This document shows positions 35,620 to 44,180 of a stretch of 64,000 bases of DNA, piece by piece; position 1 is the stretch's first letter; the number at the start of each line of letters is the position of its first letter. The notes beneath the pieces are model-generated. The model saw nothing but the letters and a program-made list of their open reading frames with translations. It searched no databases and was not told the DNA's origin. Source of the stretch: Methyloterricola oryzae (GTDB taxonomy: Bacteria > Pseudomonadota > Gammaproteobacteria > Methylococcales > Methylococcaceae); contig NZ_JYNS01000003.1 of the NCBI RefSeq assembly GCF_000934725.1, positions 1 through 64,000 on the forward strand. Direction: 5' to 3'. A program made the position numbers and the translations under genes.

Positions 35620-38217
35620 ATGGCTGAGCAAGCAAAGGCGCGATTTCTCACCTATTCCTGGCTGCGCCAGGGTTTGTTGGCCGGTCTCGGAAACGACCAG
35701 GCCCTGGTGCTCAAGCGCGACCACCTGAGCCTGCCCCTGACGGTCTCGGTCAATGCTCAGGCCACCTCGGTCAACCTGGATCTCTATGGTCCGGGCGATG
35801 TCACCGGCATCGATCGCAGCGAGATCATCCGCATCGAGCCGGCTGTCGGGAACGGCGGCTTCGAACCCAACCTGTTTCCGCTGATCGAGTTCGACCGGCC
35901 TGATTTTCCCTGGCTGTTCACGCCCGCGGCGGCGGGGGCCGGTAGCACTCTGTCGCCCTGGCTTTGCCTGGTCGCCATACCCCAGGCGCGAGCGCGCCTC
36001 GCCGTCGGCGGCGAACAGCTCCTGCCCAGGCTCACGTGCCCGCGCGGCGAACTGCCCGATCTGCGGGAAGCCTGGGCCTGGGCCCACGCCCAGGTCACGC
36101 CGGCGGCCGCCAGTTCCGATGTGCCCGGCGCCAGCGAGCTGAGCGCCATCCTTGCCAGCCAGCCCCAGCGCAATCTGTCCCGCCTCATCTGCCCCCGGCG
36201 CCTGCAAGCGGAGACCGGGTATCTGGCCTGCCTGGTGCCCGTCTACGAATGCGGGCGCAGGAGCGGTCTGGGCCTGCCGCCGGTGGACGACCAGGCCGAT
36301 CCGCTGGCCCACGCCTGGACTTTCGACTCAAGGGACCCGAGTGAGGTGGAACTGCCGGTTTACTTCCACTGGTACTTCAACACCGGATCGAAAGGCGATT
36401 TCGAGCTATTAGCCAGCCAGCTCAAACCGCTGGATGCGTCGCCGAGCTTGGGCGTGCAGCCCATCGATGTGAGCGCGCCGGGCTGGGGCATGCCGTCCAG
36501 CACGGCGCAGCCGGTCTTGGACTTCCAGGGTCCTTTGCTGGCCGACGGCGCCATCGAAGGCCGCGGTCCCGCGCCTTCCTTGCAGGAAGCCTTGCGCGCA
36601 CTGCTCAACCTCAATGCGGACGCCGGCGCTGCGCCAACCCTCACCCCTCCCCTTTACGGCCAGCATTACCTTGGGCTGCATGCGGTGCCCGCGCTCAGCG
36701 ACCCGCCCGGCTGGTTTGCCGAGTTGAACCTGGACCCGCGCTACCGGGCCGCCGCCGGCCTGGGCGCGGATGTGATACGCCGTGAGCAGGACAGGCTGGT
36801 GGCAGAAGCCTGGGAACAGCTGGCCGCCCATTATCAGCGCACGGGCAATGCCACACTGGCGGGTTCCGGAGCACAGCCTGAATCCCTCGCGCAGACTCTC
36901 GCCCGGCCACGGCCCCTGGAGCGCATCCAACGCGCGCGCCTGGCGGCTGAGCTGAGCGAAAGCCTGAAGCACCGTCAGCTGTCCGGCGTGAACGCAGCGC
37001 GCATGTTGCAGCTGACCGGGATGCAGCCAGAGGAAAAGGGATTCGCGCCGCCCGAGACGTTCTCCCGGCTCCTGACGGACAGCCAGTCCGCGGCTTTCCG
37101 CCGGCTGACCCGGAGCGGAGGCCCTCTATCGGGGCGCTTGCGGCGCCTGGGTCAGGCATCTCCGGGGCAGGCCTATTTATACGACGGCCCGGCGAATCCG
37201 CAGGAGCCGGCGATGGCTCTGCAGGTGAGGGCGCAATTTCGTGCGCTGGATGCCCGCGGCAGCCTCCTGCGCGAGCGCATAAAGCCAGGCGACGGGGTAC
37301 GCGCGTCCCTGGAAAAAGAACACCTGGCGGCGGACAGCGTGGAGTCGCCGGGCTTCGCACCGCGTTTCGAGCGCCCCATGTACGAGACCTTGCGCACGGC
37401 CCACCGTGACCTACTCCTGCCCGGCTTTCAAAGCGTGGCCAACGAATCCGTCACTCTGCTGCAGGCCAACCAGCGCTTCATCGATGCCTATATGGCCGGA
37501 CTCAACCACGAAATGGGCCGCGAACTGCTTTGGCGCGGTTATCCTTCGCCGGCCGATGCCACCTTCTTCACCCGTTTCTGGGACCGCACGGGCTGCATGG
37601 GCGCGACGGCGGACGATATCCAGCCCTTGGCGGACTGGCATTTGGCGAGCCGCCTGGGTGATCACGGCACCGGCAGCAGTTCGGCGCCCCTGGTTCTTCT
37701 GGTTCGCGGAGAACTCATGCGGCGCTATCCGCGCGCCCTGGTCTATGCGGTCCAGGCGGGCAAGGACCCTTTAACTCAGGAGCGCAGACCCCTAGGCCCA
37801 GAAGCATGGCCCAGTTTCCGCGCCAGCCTGGATGTGGATCAACTGCTGTTCGGCTTCGACCTGAAAGCCAGCCAGGTCAGCGGCGGCGGGCCAAGCTCCG
37901 CCGATTTGGGCTGGTTCTTCATCATTCAGGAACAACCCACCGAGCCCCGCTTCGGGCTGGACGAAGCCGCCCCCGGGCCCCACGGGAAGTTCACCGCGGC
38001 CCAAGCGAGCTGGCGAAACCTGTCCTGGGCCCATCTCGACGCGGAGCCGGCCGACGGCCGTCCACGGCCTTACCTGTGGCTGGAGACGAGCTTCAAGGAC
38101 TTGCTCCTGGAGCGCGCCCAATGGGGCAAGAGCTCCGCGGCAATGGCCTTCATCGTCCGCCAGAAGCCATTTCGGGTCGCCATCCACGGCAGCGTCTGGG
38201 TGCCGCCTCCCGCTTAG
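35620..38217 (+). CDS. Hypothetical 865-residue protein, third gene of operon
   Basis: Starts with MAEQAKARFLTYSWLRQGLL after GGAGA (ATG at 35620, 10 bp after the previous stop). Recognisable landmarks are a beta-rich first 300 residues (SLPLTVSVN, IEPAVGNGGFEPNLFPLIEF, LPVYFHWYFNTG), an Arg/Gln-rich helical middle, and a C-terminal region WRGYPSPADATFFTRFW with RGELMRRYPRALVYAV. I do not recognise the family. No signal peptide or catalytic motif is evident. Its place in the tight operon suggests a partner of the neighbours. Confidence 0.75.
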   Translation: MAEQAKARFLTYSWLRQGLLAGLGNDQALVLKRDHLSLPLTVSVNAQATSVNLDLYGPGDVTGIDRSEIIRIEPAVGNGGFEPNLFPLIEFDRPDFPWLFTPAAAGAGSTLSPWLCLVAIPQARARLAVGGEQLLPRLTCPRGELPDLREAWAWAHAQVTPAAASSDVPGASELSAILASQPQRNLSRLICPRRLQAETGYLACLVPVYECGRRSGLGLPPVDDQADPLAHAWTFDSRDPSEVELPVYFHWYFNTGSKGDFELLASQLKPLDASPSLGVQPIDVSAPGWGMPSSTAQPVLDFQGPLLADGAIEGRGPAPSLQEALRALLNLNADAGAAPTLTPPLYGQHYLGLHAVPALSDPPGWFAELNLDPRYRAAAGLGADVIRREQDRLVAEAWEQLAAHYQRTGNATLAGSGAQPESLAQTLARPRPLERIQRARLAAELSESLKHRQLSGVNAARMLQLTGMQPEEKGFAPPETFSRLLTDSQSAAFRRLTRSGGPLSGRLRRLGQASPGQAYLYDGPANPQEPAMALQVRAQFRALDARGSLLRERIKPGDGVRASLEKEHLAADSVESPGFAPRFERPMYETLRTAHRDLLLPGFQSVANESVTLLQANQRFIDAYMAGLNHEMGRELLWRGYPSPADATFFTRFWDRTGCMGATADDIQPLADWHLASRLGDHGTGSSSAPLVLLVRGELMRRYPRALVYAVQAGKDPLTQERRPLGPEAWPSFRASLDVDQLLFGFDLKASQVSGGGPSSADLGWFFIIQEQPTEPRFGLDEAAPGPHGKFTAAQASWRNLSWAHLDAEPADGRPRPYLWLETSFKDLLLERAQWGKSSAAMAFIVRQKPFRVAIHGSVWVPPPA

Positions 38218-38233
38218 ACTCAGGAGCGAAAGC

Positions 38234-39049
38234 ATGTCGTACCTCAATTCCGAGCGAACTCGGTTCCAGCAGCAAAAGCAGGCAGCCGAGGCCCGCATCG
38301 CCGCCCTTCAGCCGCAATTGAGCCAATTGGAGCAATTGCGCCAGCAAAGGTCCGCCCTGAACCCTGCCTTGCAACAGGCGCAGGCGGCGGTTGCCCAGAG
38401 TCAGGGCGACTTTGACGCCAAACAGCAGCAGGTGGCGGACATCGAGCAGTCCATCCTGGATGCCCAGGAACCGGATCAGGAACTCCCCCGCCGCGGCGGC
38501 ATCCCGATACGCCGGATTTCGCCCGTCCTGCAGGAACTGAAGCGCAAGCTAGTACAGGCCAAGGCGGAAGCCAATGCGGCCAAGGTCCGGCTCGATCAGG
38601 CCCGGGCGCAACTGGCGAGCGTGCAGGCGGAAGCGCAGCGGCTCGACGGTTTGATCGCAGGGATCATCAACTCGGGCCTCGATTCGCAGCTGAAGCTGGC
38701 TCAGGACGACTCTGCCCTGGCTGGCAGCCAGTTGGCGGCACTGGAGGCCGATCTGGCCCTGTTGATGCAGGATCCCCTGGACCGCCCTGCGCTGGAGCAG
38801 ATCGCGGGGGTCTGGAGTGACAGGGCGGGAGAATTGGACCTGCGCATATTCGACCTCGAGGCACAGGTGTATGAGATGACACGCGCCCGGGCCGCCCTGG
38901 TCGCCGAAGCCACCGCCGTTCAGGCCAGCCTCGCCAGCGCCATGGAGGAGTTCAATTCGGCCAGCGCAGCGCTTGCGGATGCCGAATCGGCCTATCAGGA
39001 ACTTCAGAATGAGCTGAACAGTATCCCCGACGGAGGCGAAATTCCATGA
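38234..39049 (+). CDS. Coiled-coil protein, fourth gene of operon
   Basis: The 271-residue product is nearly all heptad-like helix (RFQQQKQAAEARIAALQPQL, QAAVAQSQGDFDAKQQQVAD, then long Ala/Gln/Glu runs), broken near residue 80 by a basic, proline-containing segment RRGGIPIRRISPVL. The ATG at 38234 follows CAGGAG. It overlaps the next gene by four bases (ATGA), so the two are translationally coupled; the next protein also has coiled coils, so a shared bundle is plausible. Function unknown. Confidence 0.8.
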   Translation: MSYLNSERTRFQQQKQAAEARIAALQPQLSQLEQLRQQRSALNPALQQAQAAVAQSQGDFDAKQQQVADIEQSILDAQEPDQELPRRGGIPIRRISPVLQELKRKLVQAKAEANAAKVRLDQARAQLASVQAEAQRLDGLIAGIINSGLDSQLKLAQDDSALAGSQLAALEADLALLMQDPLDRPALEQIAGVWSDRAGELDLRIFDLEAQVYEMTRARAALVAEATAVQASLASAMEEFNSASAALADAESAYQELQNELNSIPDGGEIP

Positions 39050-42000
39050 GAAACATCGGTGATGGCTCGATCCCGCCGAGCCGCCGTCCCGGGCTGGTCA
39101 AGCTGATCAGACGCAATGATCCGCTGGTCATGCAATTGGTCGCGGCCCGCCGGCGCCTGCAGCGCGCCACCGCGGCACGGGATCGCCTGCAGGCGCGCAG
39201 CACCGCCTTGGCTGCCGAAATCGCCAGCCTGGACCAGCGCATAAGCGCCAATAACACGGAGGCCGAACGCCTGCGCCCCGATGCCTTGGAGTTCGCCCAG
39301 GCGCGCGACGCCGCCACCGCCAGGCTGCTGGGACGGCCGGCCCAGGATGGCCCGGTATCCACCGCCCTGCCCCTGCTGCTGCTTCCGGTACGGCTGGAGA
39401 CCCGCTTCATGACCCGGGCGGAAGGCACCGAGTTGTGGCTGCGCATCTACCCCGACGATATCCACGTGACGGACCATGAGCCTCGCCTAACGGAGATGGA
39501 GCGCCAATGGGGCGAGAATTACTGGAACCAGTTGCAATCCGGTGTTGGCGGCGATCTGGCGCAACGCGCGTGGCAGCAGCTGCAAGGTCAGTTCGGACCG
39601 CGCCGCGCCGCCTGGATCGCGCGCTCGACCCGGCCCGGCAGCCCGCAGGCGGAAATACGCGGTACTCCCTGGGGACGTGCACCGCAGGCTGAAGCCCTGC
39701 CGGACCGCTTCGTGGCTGTCGGCTTCAGCGACGAACGGCCGGTGTTCACCTCCTGGGGCCGGACGATTCCCGACACCCTGGATGTGGGGCTCGATCCCGA
39801 TGCCGAGGAGGACGAATCTCCCGCAGGCATGCCGCCGGTAAGCAAGGGTCTGCGCTGGCTGGTGGATTTCGACGAGGCCGTGGCCCAGGGCATGGCCATG
39901 CGCATTCCGCTGGGCCCTGAGCTGGCCAGCCGCGGACTCGACCGCCTGCTGGTCCTGGGCCTCAAAACCAGCATCGGCGATTCCAGCACCGTCCAGCTGC
40001 AGGCGCTGCTGGAATCGCACCGCTACAGCAGCGGGCTGGACCTCCTGGCGGCGGGCACGCCCACCAATAATTCGGAAGCGGAAGCCTCCGCCTTCAACTC
40101 CCAGGCGGAATCCGATACCCCCGTCTGGATGGACGAAAGCGCCAGCTTGCCCGCGGATTCACGGGGCGGGCGGCTCGCCCGGGCGCTGGGCCTTGAGTCG
40201 GACGCGTTTGCCGCGCTGAAAGGCGCCAAAGAAGCGGAGCACGAACCTTGCCGCATGATGCAGCAACTGCTCTGGGAGGTACTGTCCGCCCCGCTGAAGA
40301 GCGATATGATTGCTTCCGGAGGCGATGGCGCCGCCCTAGGCCGCCATTTCGCCGAATTCGTCCGTGCCATGGGGCCCCTGGCGCCGCTTAGAGTCGGCAG
40401 CCAGCCCTACGGTATCCTGCCGGTCACCAGCCTCATGCGCTGGAATGTGGGCGAGCAGGACAGTGCCGGAAAGCTGGCCGCCTGGTGGCGCAGCAACCGC
40501 CTGAACTGGAGGGGCATCGCCGCCAGCACGAAGGCGTTCGACGACAGCGAAGGCGCGCTCGCGCCATTGGATCATGGGGCGGGCAGCCGGCAGGAGATCG
40601 TCAGTGGCGAACGCAAGGAGAAGCCTCCCGAGCCGACCGCTTTCCTGTCCTTCCTAAAAGGCCTAGTGCTACACGCCCTCTCCCGAGCCGATGCGCGGGC
40701 CCAAGCGGCGCTGGCGGCCCTGCCGGAGGAAACCCGGCTGCGGCTGGCCGCCGACGCGCTGGACGCGCTGGCATATCGGGCCGACGCCTGGGCCACCTCG
40801 CTGGCGACTTCCAGGCTGTCCCAGTTGCGGGAGAGTCAAGCAAACGGACTGTGCATCGGGGCCTATGGGTGGCTGGAGCAACTGCGCCCGGCGCCGCCCC
40901 TGACACCAGTGGATTCAGACGGTGCGCCGCTGTGGAAAGCTCCGGCCAATCACGGCCACTTCCAGGCGCCCTCCCTGGCCCAGGCGGCCGCGGCCTGTCT
41001 GTTGCGCAGCGGCTTCGTGGATGACGAACTGGCGCCCCGGGACGAGGCGAATGCCTTCGCCGTGGACCTGTCCTCGGCGCGGGTGCGGCGCTCCCTCTGG
41101 CTACTGGATGGCGTGCGCCAGGGTCAATCCTTGTCCACCCTGCTGGGCTACCGTTTCGAGCGCACCCTGCACGAACGAGGGCTGGACGTTTATATCGACC
41201 GATTCCGGCGTCTGCTGGCGCTGTCGGGGGGTTCCCGGCTGAGCGAACTGCTCTCCCGGCTCAGGGCCATTCAAGGGGAGTGGCAGGTTTTGCAGAGCCT
41301 GGAACTCAAGGTGGAAGCCCTGACCGCGGAGCAGACAGCGGCGCGCGGGGCGCAGGCGCAACTGCAGGCCGAGCTGGCCCTGCATCAGTCCGTCATAGAC
41401 ACCATCCAGCATCTGCCGGCACGCGCGCAGTTACTTCAAAACGAGGCTGCGCAGTTCCTGCAGCAGGCGGCGCAGCTCAATGCCCCCCGGACTCCCAGTT
41501 CGACCCAGGCCGGACAGCTGCGCATCCTCGAACCGGCGGATGTGGAAGCCCAGGAGCAGACGCGCCAGACCCTGGAAGATCAAGCCGCGAACAAGCAACT
41601 CGAAGCCAGCGCGGTAAGCGCCCAATTCAATGCCGCGGCTGCGGGCCTGACCCAGGCCCGAGGCGCGCTGGCAATGCTGCAGGACCCTGCCCGGCCCGCA
41701 TCGGTGACGGCACTGGCCGGGCGCATCGCTGCGCTGGACAACGCGCTCGTAGAATCCAAAGCGACGGTAAAAGGGCTACAAGGGCAACGGATCCCGGAAC
41801 GCAGGCAAGCCATCGTGGCGGAACTGACCGAGCAGATCCGGAAGATCTGGAATGATGCAGGCGCCGCGGCCGTTGGCAGGATCACCGATGGACTGGAACT
41901 GCGGCGTCGCTGGCAGCTGGCCCACGCCGAGGCCGGCGCGCCGCACTGGTCGGTCGCGACGATCCCCTTCGGCGCGGCCGAGCTGGGCTTCCCCGGAGTG

Positions 42001-44178
42001 GGCTCGGCCGAGTACCAGAGACTCCTGGCGGTTCTGGCGGATTTGGACGATCTGGTAGACGGGGTCAGCGACGTCTTGACAGCGGAAAGCGTCTACCAAC
42101 TGGTCCAGGGCAATCCCCTGCGCGCCGGAGCCAGCCTCGAAGCCATCGCCACGGGCTCGGTGCCTCCGCCAGACCTGGAGATGGTGCGGACACCCCGCAG
42201 TGGCGTGAGCCTCTGCCACCGCTTCATCTGCCTGATGCCCCTGGGCGGAACCGGCACCAGCGCGATATGGCCGGGCAGCGAGAACCCCCGTGTGCTGGCG
42301 GAACCCCGCCTGAATGCCTGGCTCGCGCAGCAACTGCCGGACCCCGCCAAGATCGCCTGCCGGGTGGTGTACCGACGGGATCAGACCGCATTCGCGGCCC
42401 GGGAGGTGACGCTTCTGGAACTTGGGCTTTCGCCGCTGGATTACCTGTACTTGACGGAGGGAGACGAGAAGCCGCAGCAATCAGAGCTGGAGCAGCGGGT
42501 GGCCGAGGCGGCGCTGCGCCAGCTTCCAGCCGGGGTTCCCGCGGATGCCGCTTTGGAACTGGGGTTCGGCCGCGGCGAAAACTGGCCGCTGGAGCGGCGC
42601 AGCTTCGCCGAGTTCCTGGAAATGCTGCGCGCCTTACGCCAGCTTGTATTGTCGGCCCGGCCGCTTCTGACCCAGGATCTGGCTCTGCCCGGCGCGGCAG
42701 ACACGACGGATGAGCTGGACCTGGCGGAACTGCGCCAGCGCATCGCTAAAGCTGTCCAGGCTTTACAGACGCGGCGCGATGCCTTGGAAGCGCTGCTGGC
42801 CTTGCCTGAACCATCTTCCGAACAGCTGCGCTTGGCGCTGCTCGCCGCCTCTGAGCTGGGGGTCGCGGGAACGATGCCCGCCGCGGTGCTGGACCCGGAG
42901 GCAGCCCTACCCGCGCTGCGTCAACAGTCGGAATCAGCCCTGCGCACGCTGGATGAGCGCCTGCGGCAGCTGGCGGAAGCAGGGTCCGCGGAGAACGCCG
43001 ATCCGAACACCGCCTTTCAGGCGGAGGCGTCGCGGCTGGATCAGGTGTTTGGCGCCGAGTTCCGCGTTCTGCCCTTGATTCGGTTCCGTGACGCGACGCT
43101 TCAGTCCAGTTTCGACGACAGTCTCGGCCTTCAGGACGGAAAGCCCCTCGCGGCTACCGACTGGGCCCAGACCGCAGGCAAGGTGCGGGACGGCCTCTCC
43201 CGCTGGAACACGGTCCAGTTGTACGGCGAAACCCTGGGGGTAGCGGCTGACCTTCGAGTCGGTCAGCTTCCCTACAAGGCCGGTGATCGCTGGATCGCCT
43301 TGCCCTTTGCCGGCGCCCTGCCTCAGGGCCGGCTTTCCCTGGTCGTCCAAAGCCCAACGGCAGACCCGATCCGTCTGGAGACCGGCGTAGCTGGCCTGTT
43401 GGTGGAAGAATGGACCGAAATCGTCCCGCACCAGCAGGAGCAGACCGGGTTGGGATTTCATTTCGACCAACCCAACGGCGCGCCGCCAAACAGCCTGCTG
43501 CTGGCGGTGGCGGGCGATAATCGACCCGTCTGGGATCTGGACAGCCTCACCACCATCCTCAATGAGACCCTGGACCTGGCCAAGATCCGCACCGCACCAG
43601 CCGAAGGCGCGCGTGAAGAGGTCTGGATTCGCGACAGCCTGCCGGGGCGCGCGCGCCTGTTCGCCGACAACGATGCCTGGAGTTGGACCCATCGCAATCC
43701 AAGACCACCCAACAGCCGCGCGGCGCATCAATCGGCTCTGGCTGCGGGCAAACATCAGCACTTTTTCGACAACGCGGCAGATCCCCTGTATCCCGCCGCG
43801 GGCGACCGCTTGTTCGTCTATGTCTATCTGGACCCCGCGCACCCGCCCCGGACAGTCATGCTGCAATGGAATTGCAGCGACAAACCGGACCAGGCGGATT
43901 GGGAGCACCGCGCCTACTGGGGCGAAAACCTGATCGACTGGGGCCAGGACGGCACGCCCAGCCGACGGCCACAAGGACCCTTGCCACCGCTAGGACGCTG
44001 GTGCCGCCTGGAAGTGCCGGCGAACGAGGTTGGGGTGGCGGGCCGGCCAGTATCCGGGATGGCCTTTAGCTTGTTCGATGGCCGCGCCAGCTGGGGCACG
44101 GCGGGACGCCTGACAGGCCACGATGGGCCGCAGGCGGCCACATGGGTCAGTTACGAATCCGTGAATGCAGGGGGTTGA
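39046..44178 (+). CDS. Giant 1710-residue protein with coiled coils and a C-terminal lectin-like module
   Basis: Regions in order: a short coiled coil (~30-70), an N-terminal domain with LPLLLLPVRLETRF and LWLRIYPDDIHVTDHEP, a region with VGSQPYGILPVTSLMRW near 460, a long coiled coil (~745-930), further helical parts, and a C-terminal beta-sandwich (about 1580-1700) with VYVYLDPAHPPRTVMLQWN and HRAYWGENLIDWGQDGT then GRWCRLEVPANEVGV. That last module resembles, from memory, a lectin/laminin-G-like module found in planctomycete DUF1553-type proteins. No signal peptide, no catalytic motif recognised. The ATG overlaps the previous stop. Function unknown. Confidence 0.8.
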   Translation: MRNIGDGSIPPSRRPGLVKLIRRNDPLVMQLVAARRRLQRATAARDRLQARSTALAAEIASLDQRISANNTEAERLRPDALEFAQARDAATARLLGRPAQDGPVSTALPLLLLPVRLETRFMTRAEGTELWLRIYPDDIHVTDHEPRLTEMERQWGENYWNQLQSGVGGDLAQRAWQQLQGQFGPRRAAWIARSTRPGSPQAEIRGTPWGRAPQAEALPDRFVAVGFSDERPVFTSWGRTIPDTLDVGLDPDAEEDESPAGMPPVSKGLRWLVDFDEAVAQGMAMRIPLGPELASRGLDRLLVLGLKTSIGDSSTVQLQALLESHRYSSGLDLLAAGTPTNNSEAEASAFNSQAESDTPVWMDESASLPADSRGGRLARALGLESDAFAALKGAKEAEHEPCRMMQQLLWEVLSAPLKSDMIASGGDGAALGRHFAEFVRAMGPLAPLRVGSQPYGILPVTSLMRWNVGEQDSAGKLAAWWRSNRLNWRGIAASTKAFDDSEGALAPLDHGAGSRQEIVSGERKEKPPEPTAFLSFLKGLVLHALSRADARAQAALAALPEETRLRLAADALDALAYRADAWATSLATSRLSQLRESQANGLCIGAYGWLEQLRPAPPLTPVDSDGAPLWKAPANHGHFQAPSLAQAAAACLLRSGFVDDELAPRDEANAFAVDLSSARVRRSLWLLDGVRQGQSLSTLLGYRFERTLHERGLDVYIDRFRRLLALSGGSRLSELLSRLRAIQGEWQVLQSLELKVEALTAEQTAARGAQAQLQAELALHQSVIDTIQHLPARAQLLQNEAAQFLQQAAQLNAPRTPSSTQAGQLRILEPADVEAQEQTRQTLEDQAANKQLEASAVSAQFNAAAAGLTQARGALAMLQDPARPASVTALAGRIAALDNALVESKATVKGLQGQRIPERRQAIVAELTEQIRKIWNDAGAAAVGRITDGLELRRRWQLAHAEAGAPHWSVATIPFGAAELGFPGVGSAEYQRLLAVLADLDDLVDGVSDVLTAESVYQLVQGNPLRAGASLEAIATGSVPPPDLEMVRTPRSGVSLCHRFICLMPLGGTGTSAIWPGSENPRVLAEPRLNAWLAQQLPDPAKIACRVVYRRDQTAFAAREVTLLELGLSPLDYLYLTEGDEKPQQSELEQRVAEAALRQLPAGVPADAALELGFGRGENWPLERRSFAEFLEMLRALRQLVLSARPLLTQDLALPGAADTTDELDLAELRQRIAKAVQALQTRRDALEALLALPEPSSEQLRLALLAASELGVAGTMPAAVLDPEAALPALRQQSESALRTLDERLRQLAEAGSAENADPNTAFQAEASRLDQVFGAEFRVLPLIRFRDATLQSSFDDSLGLQDGKPLAATDWAQTAGKVRDGLSRWNTVQLYGETLGVAADLRVGQLPYKAGDRWIALPFAGALPQGRLSLVVQSPTADPIRLETGVAGLLVEEWTEIVPHQQEQTGLGFHFDQPNGAPPNSLLLAVAGDNRPVWDLDSLTTILNETLDLAKIRTAPAEGAREEVWIRDSLPGRARLFADNDAWSWTHRNPRPPNSRAAHQSALAAGKHQHFFDNAADPLYPAAGDRLFVYVYLDPAHPPRTVMLQWNCSDKPDQADWEHRAYWGENLIDWGQDGTPSRRPQGPLPPLGRWCRLEVPANEVGVAGRPVSGMAFSLFDGRASWGTAGRLTGHDGPQAATWVSYESVNAGG

Positions 44179-44180
44179 AC

